64,000 nucleotides of DNA from Archangiaceae bacterium (GCA_016714225.1 JADJNS010000012.1:1-64000); one strand, 5' to 3'. Counted from the first letter of the stretch, positions 48,332 to 57,185 are shown. The notes: a model not told the origin generated them from the letters alone. A program made the numbers and translations.

Positions 48332-48572
48332 CTCGCGGGCCGAGCGGGCGTGGCGCGCAAGCGGTCGACGCCGCGGCGCCCGAGGCGGGTCGACTTCGAC
48401 TGCTGGGTGGGGGCCAGCGAGGAGTCACGCGCCACCCGGCGTGGGGCGGGGTGGGCGGGTCTCCTCTTCAGGGCGAGACCGCGTCAGCTCATTCGACGGA
48501 TGAAGCGACAGGGTTTCAGTGGGTGGGCCGAAGCACGTTGACGCTCTCTACGAAAGACGTCAGGAGCGCCAG

Positions 48573-49709
48573 ATGCGCATCTGGGTGGTCACCGCGACGT
48601 TCTCACTGCTGTGCGCCTGTGACTGCGGCGATCGAACGATGACGGTCGACGGCAGATTGTCGGTGAGCCCGGCTTCGCTCGACTTCGGGCAGCAGGAGCC
48701 AGGCAGCTCGACCACGCTTCCGCTGACCCTCACCAACAGCGGAGCTGCCAGGCTCGAGGTGATCGTCACGGTCGTCGATGATCCGCGCATGGGGTTCGGC
48801 TCGTCGGCGGCGATGGCGACGGTCGGTTCGGGCCAGAGCGCAACGCTCGACATCACCTGGCAGGCTCCGTCGACGAGCGCGACCGAGCAGGCGACCCTGC
48901 GCCTGGAGACGAACGCGTCGGCGACGCCCGAGGTGCTGGTGCCGCTGCTCGCGCGCGCGGTGAAGCCGTGCATTCCGCGCGCGTGCGCCGACCTGAAGGG
49001 AATGTGTGGTGATCAGGTCGAGTGTGGTGGGGTCATCGAGTGCGGGCCGTGTGGCGCCGATGCCGGTGCGAACGACGCCGGTGCAGGCGACGCCGGTGCG
49101 AGCGATGCGGGTGCGAGCGATGCGGGTGCGAGTGATGCGGGTGCGAGCGATGCGGGTGCGAGCGATGCGGGTGCGAGCGACGCCGGTGCGAGCGATGCCG
49201 GTGAGAACGATGGAGGAATCGACGCCGGGTACCCGGTCGACCCCTCGCGGCACTACGTGTTCACGACGTCGGCTTCGTACACCGGCAATCTCGGCGGGCA
49301 GGCCGGGGCCGATGCGAAGTGCCGAGCCGCAGCCGCGGGCGCGCGTCTGCCGGGCGGGTATCGGGCGCTCGTGGTCGTGGGGAGCCAGGGGCTCGCCGAT
49401 CGTGTGCCCGACGCCGGGCCGTGGTACCGCGTCGATGGCCAGCTGGCGTTTCAAGATGTCTCTGAGGTGCTCAGCGCCCCGCGGGTGCCGCTGAACGTCG
49501 ATCAGAGCGGCCGGCCGACGACCGGCTTCGGCTCGGCGTGGACGGGGCTCATCAAGTACGCGGGGCTCATCGGGTCGAAGTGCGCCGACTGGACGACCTC
49601 GAACGCAGGGTCAACGGGCAAGGCCGGGCGGGTATCGGTCACCACCAGCAGCTGGATCGACGACAACCCTTCGGCCTGTCCGGGGTCTGGTAGCTGGTGC
49701 GAAGCTTGA
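48573..49709 (+). CDS. Lipoprotein with DAGAS repeats and a DUF1554-like end
   Basis: 378 aa, ATG behind CAGGAG. The signal ends LLCAC, with the lipid Cys at 15. Residues 25-125 look like an HYDIN/ASPM-type beta sandwich (SPASLDFGQQEPGSSTTLPL). A 9-unit DAGAS linker follows a Cys-rich patch. The C-terminal part (YVFTTSASYTGNLGGQAGADAKC, WTTSNAGSTG, SWIDDNPSACP) resembles DUF1554 of leptospiral lipoproteins. The last residues seem altered by the junction near 49690. Probable surface protein. Confidence 0.75.
   Translation: MRIWVVTATFSLLCACDCGDRTMTVDGRLSVSPASLDFGQQEPGSSTTLPLTLTNSGAARLEVIVTVVDDPRMGFGSSAAMATVGSGQSATLDITWQAPSTSATEQATLRLETNASATPEVLVPLLARAVKPCIPRACADLKGMCGDQVECGGVIECGPCGADAGANDAGAGDAGASDAGASDAGASDAGASDAGASDAGASDAGASDAGENDGGIDAGYPVDPSRHYVFTTSASYTGNLGGQAGADAKCRAAAAGARLPGGYRALVVVGSQGLADRVPDAGPWYRVDGQLAFQDVSEVLSAPRVPLNVDQSGRPTTGFGSAWTGLIKYAGLIGSKCADWTTSNAGSTGKAGRVSVTTSSWIDDNPSACPGSGSWCEA
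49070..49200 (+). repeat. 15-bp in-frame repeat (GASDA linker)
   Basis: About nine copies of GCGAGCGATGCGGGT and close variants encode Ala-Ser-Asp-Ala-Gly. They are in the spacer of the 48573 lipoprotein. The frame is kept, so repeat loss or gain would change only the linker length. Confidence 0.85.
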
Positions 49710-51168
49710 GGCGGCGAATGCCCTCGGAGAGAAGCAGCTCTCCGCCGTCGGGCTGCACGTCGGTGACGCGCACGGCGAAGTCGGTGTCGGCGGCGGTGGT
49801 CGAGACGCGCAGCTTCAAGGTGAGCGGGCCGGCGAGGTCCAAGTTGCTGGCGAGCGGCGGCGAGACGAAGTGGGCGGCGTCACCGCGGGCGAGCAGGCTG
49901 GTCTGGTCGGTGGGGCCGTGGGTGAGCGGAGGCAGCAGGGTGCCGCCTCCCTTGGTGGGCGAGGGGTTGGTGGGATCATAGGTGAGCGCCACGTCGCCGC
50001 TCGAGGCGGCGCTGCTCAGGCCTCCGTCGGCAGAGAGGTAGAAGTCGCGGCCGATGGTGGTGGTGAGCGGCCAGCCAGGCGACGAGAGCCAGGTGCCGTT
50101 GCGCGAGTAGCGGACCTTCTCCCAGGTGCTGGCGGCGCTGGCGGCGTTGCCGCGCAGGTGCAGGTCGAAGAAGGCGAGCGAGTCGCGCTGAATGACCTTG
50201 GCGTTGTCGACCCACTGCAGCTCTTCGGGCGAGAGCATGCGGCCGCCCGCCGATTCGCCGCCGGTGGCGAAGTGGATCCAGTCTCCGATGAGGAGGCGGT
50301 GCTTTGCCGCGGCGGGCGAGCTGGCGAGCAGCTGGTTGAACGCCTTGAGGCTGCCGGCGGGGTTCAAGTCGTACCAGCCGGCGACCACCAGCATCGGCGT
50401 CTCGACGTCGGCGGGGGCGAGCTGATTCTCGGCGATGGTCCATGCGACGTCGCGGTACGGGTGGTCGGAGACGATGCCCGCGCCGAAGTAGGTCGAGAGG
50501 AACTCGAAGTACTCGCGGCGCAAGACGCCGCCCGGGTAGAACGTGTCGTAGCCGAGGTTCATCTCGCAGAAGATGGGCACGGCGGCCTTGAGGTGCGGCG
50601 GCTTCGTCACTGCGGTGCGGTACTGCTGCTGGCAGAGCGCCGAGACGCCCCAGGTTCCGACGTTGCCGTCGCTCCAGGGCTGGGTGGAGATCCACTCCAC
50701 GGTGTCGTAGCCGTCGGTGCCGTACGGCTGCGCGCCGGCCACCCGCGCCGGGGTGGAGCCGAAGAAGCCGCGCCAGTCTTCGATCACCACCGCGTAGTGG
50801 GGCGAGTCGAAGAGCGGGTTGCTGCCGGGGTTGCTCAGCCAGAGCGTCTTGGCGGTGTCCTTGTTGTAGGGCGTTTGAACGAGCAGGGTGGGGAGGTGGC
50901 AGGCGGGGTCGGTGGGCGCGCGCACGATGGCCGCGAGCGACTTGCCATCGCGCATGGGGATCATCACGTCGGTGAAGGTCTGCGCGCTGCAGTCGAGGGT
51001 GCCGCCGTCGCTGCCGCCCGCTTGACCTCCGGCCGTGCCGCCGCCGCCCGAGCCACCGCCGGTCGCGGTGCCTCCCGCGGTGCCGCCGTCTTCAGCAGGG
51101 TGAAGCCGGCCGCAGCCGGCAAGCGTGGCGAGCGTGACCGCGCCGGTGATGAGGGTTCGCATGGTCAT
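49639..51168 (-). CDS. S15-type alpha/beta-hydrolase lipoprotein, 3' truncated
   Basis: About 509 aa from the ATG at 51168 (or 51162). Lipoprotein signal ends LATLAGC. The peptidase S15/CocE fold is clear: DWRGFFGSTP, nucleophile in GTWGVSALC, Asp in VVAGWYDLN, His in IGDWIHF. The beta C-terminal domain begins (LAGPLTLKLRVSTTAADTDFAVRVTDV), but the family's last part is lost near 49690 where the frame runs into the 48573 gene. Enzymes of this type cleave acyl, ester or dipeptide bonds. The reading frame is continuous with the methyltransferase upstream, probably because a base is missing. Confidence 0.78.
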   Translation of the reverse strand: MTMRTLITGAVTLATLAGCGRLHPAEDGGTAGGTATGGGSGGGGTAGGQAGGSDGGTLDCSAQTFTDVMIPMRDGKSLAAIVRAPTDPACHLPTLLVQTPYNKDTAKTLWLSNPGSNPLFDSPHYAVVIEDWRGFFGSTPARVAGAQPYGTDGYDTVEWISTQPWSDGNVGTWGVSALCQQQYRTAVTKPPHLKAAVPIFCEMNLGYDTFYPGGVLRREYFEFLSTYFGAGIVSDHPYRDVAWTIAENQLAPADVETPMLVVAGWYDLNPAGSLKAFNQLLASSPAAAKHRLLIGDWIHFATGGESAGGRMLSPEELQWVDNAKVIQRDSLAFFDLHLRGNAASAASTWEKVRYSRNGTWLSSPGWPLTTTIGRDFYLSADGGLSSAASSGDVALTYDPTNPSPTKGGGTLLPPLTHGPTDQTSLLARGDAAHFVSPPLASNLDLAGPLTLKLRVSTTAADTDFAVRVTDVQPDGGELLLSEGIRRLKLRTSYQTPDRPKGCRRSSCWW

Positions 51169-51831
51169 TGCCGGCCCTCGAACCCGGGTCGCATCGAAAG
51201 GAAACAGGGCTTTTTCGGCGCGCTTGTTGGAAAGCTCGACGCCGATGGAGTCGAGGCCCAGCGCGTTCGCGACGGCGCAGGCGGTGCCCAGGCCGCAGAA
51301 GGGGTCGACGATGGTGCGGGCGGCGGCGTGCTTCTCGAGGAAGCGCACCGACGCGATACAGGCGTCGATGCCCATGGCGCGCGCCCAGGTCATCTCGCCC
51401 AGGCGCGGCAGCACGTCGGCGGTGCTGTCTTTAAGCTCGAGGCGGAGCGCTTTCGAGAAGCAGAGCAGGTGGGCGTAGGCGGGGCGGCCGAAGGTGGCGG
51501 TGCCGGCGGGGGCGCGGCAGACCACCTTGTGCCAGAGCTGGGCGACGCCGGCCCCCTCGGCGCCGCGCTGCACCAGGTAGGCCTTGTCGACCCAGGTGCC
51601 GTCGCGCTTCACGTCGGTCTGGAAGAAGATCGCCGCGGCGGTGGGGGCGAGGGTGCGGCAGATGAGCGCGCTGGTGTCGCTGAACCACTGCCGCCAGCCC
51701 TCGAAGCCGAGCGCGGGCAGCTCGGAGCTGTCTGGCAGCGAGGTGATGATCGAGTGGTCGGCGGGCAGCGGGGTGTGCTCGCGCAGCCAGGCCAGGCCGT
51801 CGCCGGTGTGAATGGTGCGGGTCGCGCTCAA
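51165..51831 (-). CDS. Permuted SAM-dependent methyltransferase with SLPD motif
   Basis: About 220 aa. The order is permuted as in beta-class N4/N6 enzymes: the catalytic-type motif near the N-terminus reads TSLPD, where SPPY is usual, and the SAM motif is near the C-terminus (VDPFCGLGTACAVANALG, then GVELSNKRAEKA). A long middle (VKRDGTWVDKAYLVQRGAEGAG, FGRPAYAHLLCFSK) is unassigned. No stop separates it from the hydrolase, but the ATGA at 51168 and a one-base shift near 51200 would separate them. The substrate may be RNA rather than DNA. I cannot tell. Confidence 0.7.
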
Positions 51832-51887
51832 GCGGCGCTACCGTACGGCGTGTGTCGCGCGACGTCGCGCGGGAAAGTGGGGCCGGT

Positions 51888-52241
51888 TCACCGGACGGCT
51901 TGGGGCGAATCCTGCACGAAGTACCCCCGCTCGTCGGTCTGAAGGTCGAGCAGCGTTCCTCGACCCGTTGCTTCGCTGACCGCCTCGACAATGCCTTCGA
52001 CGAAGAGGGGCCTCCCTCCGTACGCCGCTTCCGTCTCGGCCGGGTAGTTCCACGTGTGCAGGTACTCGCTCGCCGCGATCTGCTTGGCGTGCTTCGCGGG
52101 GCGCGGCGTTGCATCGAGCATCGAGACGGCCAGCAACGCGGGGGAGAGCGCGCACGCCGCGTCGACAACGGCCCGGTCGTCGAAGGTCCTCGTGACCCGG
52201 GTTCGGCCTTTGAGCCGTGAATGCGGTATCAGGTACTGCAT
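51888..52241 (-). CDS. Hypothetical protein (117 aa)
   Basis: Begins MQYLIPHSRLKGRTRVTRTF and ends DERGYFVQDSPQAVR. It has the composition of a real protein, with a likely central helix (AVVDAACALSPALLAVSMLDA) and beta-rich end (TLLDLQTDERGYF). No family is recognised. The ATG lies inside the right arm of the inverted repeat at 52214-52248, so that repeat may control it. It is close to the methyltransferase start but not clearly in its unit. Confidence 0.5.
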   Translation of the reverse strand: MQYLIPHSRLKGRTRVTRTFDDRAVVDAACALSPALLAVSMLDATPRPAKHAKQIAASEYLHTWNYPAETEAAYGGRPLFVEGIVEAVSEATGRGTLLDLQTDERGYFVQDSPQAVR

Positions 52242-52248
52242 TCACGGC
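52214..52248. promoter_or_regulatory. Perfect 11-bp inverted repeat over the 52241 start
   Basis: GCCGTGAATGC (52214-52224), 13 nt, GCATTCACGGC (52238-52248). The repeat spans the start codon of the 52241 gene. It may be an operator or an mRNA hairpin that hides the start. There is no T-tract. Confidence 0.55.
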
Positions 52249-52346
52249 GCAGTTACCGCCGCGGCGCCATTGATCCGCTCTCAGGGCCTCCCAATGGCGC
52301 CGAGTCGGGGCCGCCAAACAACTCAACGCGTTCCTCTCCGCTCTGC

Positions 52347-52442
52347 GGCCGCGACGGCGCTGCGCAGCGCCTCGGCCTCGAGCCGACGACGCTACAGAGC
52401 AAGATGCGCAAGCTGACCGTGCCCTCGAGTCGCCACCCTGTT
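52347..52442 (+). pseudogene. Relic of a Fis-type HTH (FhlA/NtrC-type regulator end)
   Basis: Plus-strand frame 3 reads RDGAAQRLGLEPTTLQSKMRKL. This is the classic C-terminal HTH of sigma-54 activators such as FhlA. There is no AAA+ domain upstream: the preceding 130 bases do not make a protein. The fragment ends at the RTX gene. I interpret it as the remnant of a deleted regulator. Confidence 0.6.
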
Positions 52443-52447
52443 GTCGC

Positions 52448-54109
52448 TCAGCGGCGCTTCTCTACGTTCCTCACCGCCGGCGCGTCTTCTCGGTCGAGCT
52501 GGGCCCGGTCGTGGCCTCGGCCGCCGTCGAGGCGGCGATCGCGATCGCGGTCGCGCGCCTCGAGCAGATCGTCACCGCCGCGGCCCGCCAGCACGTCGGC
52601 CCCGCCGCGCCCCAGCAGGTGGTTCTCGCGCGAGTCACCCACCAGTACGTCGCCTTCTTCGGTGCCCTCGAGATCTTCCACCGACGCCGAGAGGTGGGCG
52701 ACGGGGCCGCGCGGCTTCCCGTCTCCCCCCAGTCGCTGTGCGGTGCCGCCGACCTGCGCGCGCACCGCGAAGTCGTGGCCCACCTGGGCGAACGACACGT
52801 TGTCGGCGCCCGCCCCGCCGTCGAGCGTGTCACCGGCGTCGATGCTGCTCGACACCAGCAGGTCCGACCCGGCGCCGCCCTTCAGCCGGTCGCGACCGGC
52901 GCCGTTGGTGAGCCCGTCGTCACCGCCCCGGCCCTCGAGCACGTCGTCGCCCTCGCCGTCGTTGAGCACGTCGTTGCCCCGCCCGCCGATGAGGTGATCA
53001 TTGCCGGCGCCGCCGCTCAGCGTCACCGGCACGTCGGCCCCGAACCCCGCCACCTTCAGCCGGTCACCGCCGCCGTTGCCCTCGAGCTGCACCGCGTCGA
53101 TGGGCCCCTTCACGGTCAGCCGGTACGTCTTCCCCTTCACCTCGCCCGGGCCATGCGCGGTGACGCCCGACGAATCGGTGATGAAGACCTGGTCACCGAC
53201 GCGCCTCACCGTGAGCTGATCGCGGGTCGAGCCTCCCTCGACGCTGATGCTGGTGCCGCCGCTCAGCCGCGAGCGCGAGACGTTCACCACCGCGCCCGTG
53301 CGGGTCTGCTCGGGCGGCCCGCTCGGGTCGTTCACCGAGATCTTCGTCTTCGCCTTGCCCTTCAGCGCGTCGCGACCCGGCCCACCGTCGACCGCGTGAT
53401 AGTCGCCCTCGAAGCGATCGTCCTTCGCCGAGCCGATGACGTTCTCGTTGCCCTTCAGCCCGTCGACGCCGCTGCCGCCCTGCGCGCGGCTGCCGCCGTA
53501 CGAGCTGTCGGGGTAGCGCACGCCTTCGTACGAGGGGCTCCAAGCGGGCGCCTTGCCGCGCACCACCTGCACGCCGCTGTGGGGGTTCTTCGGGTCGTAG
53601 CCCGCTCCGCTCTGCGTGACGTAGCTGACCGTGTCTCGGCCGCGGCCCCCGTCGACGAAGTCGGGCCCGGCATCTCCGCGCTGCACGTCGTCGCCCGCGC
53701 CGCCCCGCAGCACGTCGATGCCCATGCCGCCGGTGGCGCCGTCGTGGCCGGCACCGCCGAGCAGGTGATCGTCTCCGATGCCGCCGGCGAGCCGGTCGTG
53801 GTCGGCGTCTCCGCGCAGCGTGTCGTTGCCGCGCCCACCGTCGAGGCGGTCGTTGCCCTTGCCGCCGCGCACCTGGTCTCCGCCCGCGCCGCCCACCAGG
53901 CGGTCATCGCCGTCGCCGCCCAGAATGCGGTCGCCGCCGCCACCGCCGATGATGACGTCGTTGCCCCCGCCGCCGATGATCTTCTGGCTCGCTTCGCCGC
54001 CGTAGATGACGTCGTCGCCCGGCGTGCCGCGCACCACCCTGGCGTTGCTGTGAACGGTCTTGCCGGGGTGAGGCGACACAGCGGGCGGGCGCGCGCGGGA
54101 GACGGTCAT
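52448..54109 (-). CDS. RTX-repeat calcium-binding protein
   Basis: 553 aa from the ATG at 54109. An upstream ATG at 54151 is possible. There are two blocks of GGxGxDxLxGG-type nonapeptides (residues about 40-160 and 365-520), as in repeats-in-toxin proteins. Between them is a beta-rich segment with repeats of a Val-x-Val kind. RTX blocks fold when they bind calcium outside the cell. It has no signal peptide, so a type I secretion route is possible, but no transporter genes are near. No enzymatic domain is seen. Confidence 0.85.
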   Translation of the reverse strand: MTVSRARPPAVSPHPGKTVHSNARVVRGTPGDDVIYGGEASQKIIGGGGNDVIIGGGGGDRILGGDGDDRLVGGAGGDQVRGGKGNDRLDGGRGNDTLRGDADHDRLAGGIGDDHLLGGAGHDGATGGMGIDVLRGGAGDDVQRGDAGPDFVDGGRGRDTVSYVTQSGAGYDPKNPHSGVQVVRGKAPAWSPSYEGVRYPDSSYGGSRAQGGSGVDGLKGNENVIGSAKDDRFEGDYHAVDGGPGRDALKGKAKTKISVNDPSGPPEQTRTGAVVNVSRSRLSGGTSISVEGGSTRDQLTVRRVGDQVFITDSSGVTAHGPGEVKGKTYRLTVKGPIDAVQLEGNGGGDRLKVAGFGADVPVTLSGGAGNDHLIGGRGNDVLNDGEGDDVLEGRGGDDGLTNGAGRDRLKGGAGSDLLVSSSIDAGDTLDGGAGADNVSFAQVGHDFAVRAQVGGTAQRLGGDGKPRGPVAHLSASVEDLEGTEEGDVLVGDSRENHLLGRGGADVLAGRGGDDLLEARDRDRDRRLDGGRGHDRAQLDREDAPAVRNVEKRR

Positions 54110-54199
54110 GGGGGGTGACCCGCCACCTCGCAGGGCACGTGCCCCCGCCATCTGCCCCGAACTGCTCGCCGCCGGGTGAGCAGCGCCGGCACCTGTCTA

Positions 54200-54233
54200 C
54201 CCGAGGTGACTGTTTCCCCCTGGTGACCTCGGG
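54200..54233. promoter_or_regulatory. Inverted repeat between the RTX and PLD genes
   Basis: CCCGAGGT (54200-54207) and its complement ACCTCGGG (54226-54233), 18 nt apart. One more half-matched base pair lies on each inner side. It sits in the 171-nt divergent region and may be a shared operator. Confidence 0.35.
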
Positions 54234-54280
54234 CACTTGGGGTCGCGGTCGCGGCAGGCCCCATTACAGATACGTGCTCA

Positions 54281-55795
54281 ATGGGCCCCATCGTCGAGCC
54301 GCACCACTTCTGGAAGCGGCACAGCGTCGAAGAGCTCGGGCTGTTGGTCGACGGCTCCGACTACTACCGCGAGCTGTACCGGGCGTGCGCCAACGCGAAG
54401 AAGAGCATTCTGCTCACCGGCTGGCAGTTCGACAGCGACGTCGAGCTGGTGCGCGGCCCAGCCGCCGACGGCGTCGAGACGCCCACCGCGCTGCTGCCGT
54501 TCTTGAACCACCTCTGCCAGACGCGGCCCGACCTCAAGGTCTGCATTCTGGCCTGGGACTTCAACGTGGTGTTCGCCGCCGAGCGCGAGTGGATGCAGGA
54601 GCTGATCTTCCACTGGACCACCCACGAGCGGCTCGCCTTTCGCTTCGACAAGCACCACGTCGAGCTCGCCTCGCACCACCAGAAGTTCGTGGTGGTCGAC
54701 GACGACCTGGTGTTCACCGGCGGCCTCGACGTCTGCGATCACCGCTGGGACGACTCGAAGCACTGCTCCTCGAACCCCCTGCGGTTCAGCCGCGGCGAGC
54801 CGCACCAGCCCTTTCACGACATTCAGGTGTGGATGCGCAGCCGCGAGATGGCGAGCACGCTCAAGGGCCTGTTCGCCAGACGCTGGGAGCTCGCCGGCGG
54901 AGACCCCCTCGAGCTCGACGGCCCCTGCGTCGCCACCTGCTTCCGCGCCGAGCGCGGGCTGCCGATACCGGCCCGGCAGGCGGCGCTCAGCCGCATCGAC
55001 CCGTACGGCCTGCCCGAGGGGCAGCTGCACCGCGCCGAGATTCTCGAGCTCTACCTGGCGGCCATCTCGAGGGCCGAGCGGCTCATCTACGTCGAGACCC
55101 AGTACATGAGCTCGAAGGCCATCACCGACGCGCTGGTGGCGCGCATGCGTGACGCGGCCAAGCCCAGGCTCGAGCTGGTGTTCATGCTCAACATGCGCGG
55201 CGAGACGCTCAAAGAGCAGGCCGCGGTGGGCCTGGCCCAGGCGCAGAACCTCGGTCGCCTGCGCGAGGCCGCCGCCGAGACCGGGCATCACCTCGGGCTC
55301 TACTTCACCTGGCCCCACTGCGACAGCGACGAAGACCACCCCGAGCGGGGCACGTACATCCACTCCAAGCTGATGATCGTCGACGACACCTTTCTCACCG
55401 TCGGCTCGGCGAACCTCACCAACCGCAGCATGGGGGTCGACACCGAGCTCAACGTCACCGTCGAGGGCCCCGAGCTGGAAGAGGCGATTCGCGCCATTCG
55501 CGTGTCGCTGCTCAAAGAGCACAGCGGAGGCAAAGAGCTGCCCCACGTCGCCGGCCTGGTGGCGGCCATCGACGCCGACTCAGGCAGGCTCAAGCACCAC
55601 ACGTCTCCGACCGAGGGCGAGAAGAAGGCGCTCGAGATCATCGACCCCGACAAGCTGCCCTTCGACCCCGAGCAGGTCGAGGAGCTCGACGTGGGCCTGG
55701 TGACCGCGCTGACCCGTGCCGCGCGCGAGCTGCTCTCGGCCGGCCGCACCAACGCCACCGAGGCGGCGATAGAAGAAGAGCAGGCGTCGCCGTGA
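54281..55795 (+). CDS. Phospholipase D family protein (cardiolipin-synthase-like)
   Basis: 504 aa. Two HKD motifs: HHQKFVVVDDDLVFTGG near residue 125 and IHSKLMIVDDTFLTVGSANLTNRS near 365. There is no N-terminal membrane anchor. The C-terminal 70 residues are a charged tail. Family members move phosphatidyl groups to make cardiolipin or degrade phospholipid. The VTT gene (GTG overlap) and the EEP gene follow, an arrangement like ybhP-clsB of E. coli. Confidence 0.9.
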   Translation: MGPIVEPHHFWKRHSVEELGLLVDGSDYYRELYRACANAKKSILLTGWQFDSDVELVRGPAADGVETPTALLPFLNHLCQTRPDLKVCILAWDFNVVFAAEREWMQELIFHWTTHERLAFRFDKHHVELASHHQKFVVVDDDLVFTGGLDVCDHRWDDSKHCSSNPLRFSRGEPHQPFHDIQVWMRSREMASTLKGLFARRWELAGGDPLELDGPCVATCFRAERGLPIPARQAALSRIDPYGLPEGQLHRAEILELYLAAISRAERLIYVETQYMSSKAITDALVARMRDAAKPRLELVFMLNMRGETLKEQAAVGLAQAQNLGRLREAAAETGHHLGLYFTWPHCDSDEDHPERGTYIHSKLMIVDDTFLTVGSANLTNRSMGVDTELNVTVEGPELEEAIRAIRVSLLKEHSGGKELPHVAGLVAAIDADSGRLKHHTSPTEGEKKALEIIDPDKLPFDPEQVEELDVGLVTALTRAARELLSAGRTNATEAAIEEEQASP

Positions 55796-56475
55796 CGCCC
55801 GAGCGCAAGAAGCAGCTCTGGCGCGCCGCGACGATTCTCATTCCCATCGTGGTCATCGGCGCGACCTGGCTCTTCACTCCGCTGCGCGAGTTTCGCACCC
55901 CCGAAGACGTGTCGGGCGCGCTCAACGCCTTCGCCGATCGCCCGTTCGGGTGGGCCCTGGTGCCGCTCGGCTTCGCGCTCGGCGCGGTGCTGTTCGTGCC
56001 GGTCAACGCGCTGGTGATCGGCGTGGCGCTTTCGTTTCACCCGGTGCGCGGCTTCATCTACGCGATGGGCGGCGGCCTGGTGGCCGCGGTGATCGCCTAC
56101 GCGGCAGGGCGGGTCTTCGCGAGCTCGGTCATCGAGCTGATGCGCGGGCCCAAGGTCGACAAGTTCATCGACAAGCTGCGCGAGCACCCCTTTCGCGCCT
56201 CGCTGCTGCTGCACCTGATGCCCATCGGCAACTTCACCGCGAACCTGCTCGCCGGCGCGATGAAGGTGCCCTTCATCGGCTTCGTGCTCGGCACCGCGCT
56301 CGGCCTGGCGCCCGGGGTGCTGTTCTTCACCCTGCTCGGCGGCCAGCTGCCCAGGCTGCTGCACGGCGGGGTCTTCACCGTGGTCATCGTCGGCCTCGGC
56401 GTGCTCGCCACCGTCGGCATCGGCCTGCTCATTCGCAAGTGGGTGAAGCGCGACGGAGGCCACGTGGCTGCGTGA
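55792..56475 (+). CDS. VTT-domain membrane protein (TVP38/DedA-related)
   Basis: 227 aa, GTG overlaps the PLD stop. Five to six helices. The VTT core is AGRVFASSVIELMRGPKVDKFIDKL, then HLMPIGNFTANLLAGAMKVPFIGFVLGTALGLAPGVLFFTLLGG, including the Gly/Pro-rich hairpins of the fold. In many bacteria this domain is fused to PLD. Related proteins scramble or flip lipids, so it may hand substrate to the phospholipase. Confidence 0.85.
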   Translation: MTPERKKQLWRAATILIPIVVIGATWLFTPLREFRTPEDVSGALNAFADRPFGWALVPLGFALGAVLFVPVNALVIGVALSFHPVRGFIYAMGGGLVAAVIAYAAGRVFASSVIELMRGPKVDKFIDKLREHPFRASLLLHLMPIGNFTANLLAGAMKVPFIGFVLGTALGLAPGVLFFTLLGGQLPRLLHGGVFTVVIVGLGVLATVGIGLLIRKWVKRDGGHVAA

Positions 56476-57155
56476 AGCTGAAGGTCGCCTCGTACAACGT
56501 GCACGGCTTCGTGGGTAACGACGGCCAGCGCGACGTGGCGCGGGTCGCCGACGTGCTGCGCTCGCTGCAGGCCGACGTGGTGGCGCTGCAAGAGGTGGCC
56601 TTTCACCCCGACCGCGACGAGCCGGCCGAGCTGCTCAGCGCGGTGGCGGGGTACCGCGCCTTCTCGGCGCCGGTGGTGCGCGGCGACGGCTACCGCCACG
56701 GCAACGTGGTGCTGACGCGGCTGCCCATCTTGAAGTCGCGCCGCATCTGCCTCGACTTCGAGCAGCGCGAGCCGCGTACCGCCATCGACATGACCCTCGG
56801 CACCGGCGCGCGGCCCTTGCGGGTGGTGGCCACCCACCTGGGGCTCAAGCCGGGCGAGCGCCGCTTCCAGGTGAAGCTGATTCTCCACCACGTGGCCGAA
56901 GACGAAGACTCGGTCACCGTGCTGCTGGGCGACTTCAACGAGTGGTTCCTGGTGGGGCGGCCGCTGCGTTGGCTGCACCGCCGCTTCGGCCCCTCGCGCT
57001 CGATGCGCACCTGGCCCGCCAGCTGGCCGCTGTTCGCGCTCGACCGGGTGTGGGTTCACCCGAAAGCCGCGCTGGCCCGCTGCAGCACGCTGCTGTCTCC
57101 GCTCACCCGCGCTGCCTCTGACCACCTGCCCATCACCGCCGAAGTCGAGGTCTGA
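56472..57155 (+). CDS. Endonuclease/exonuclease/phosphatase family protein
   Basis: 227 aa, GTG overlaps the VTT stop. EEP motifs: VASYNVHG, ALQEVAF, VVATHLGLKPGERR, LLGDFNEW, and DHLPITAEVEV at the end. Residues for metal and phosphate are present. In E. coli the homologue ybhP stands beside clsB, so a lipid phosphatase or phosphodiesterase role is more likely than DNA cutting. Confidence 0.88.
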   Translation: MKLKVASYNVHGFVGNDGQRDVARVADVLRSLQADVVALQEVAFHPDRDEPAELLSAVAGYRAFSAPVVRGDGYRHGNVVLTRLPILKSRRICLDFEQREPRTAIDMTLGTGARPLRVVATHLGLKPGERRFQVKLILHHVAEDEDSVTVLLGDFNEWFLVGRPLRWLHRRFGPSRSMRTWPASWPLFALDRVWVHPKAALARCSTLLSPLTRAASDHLPITAEVEV

Positions 57156-57185
57156 TTCCGCCGGGCTGAGATACAACCCCTCGCC

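Noticed and set aside
49070..49200. Possible CRISPR-like array
   Set aside because: Units of 15 bp follow each other with no spacers and stay in frame in a lipoprotein gene.
52511..54118. 535-aa plus-strand ORF opposite the RTX gene
   Set aside because: The minus strand has clear RTX repeats. The plus strand is an Ala/Val/Arg-rich mirror of those codons.
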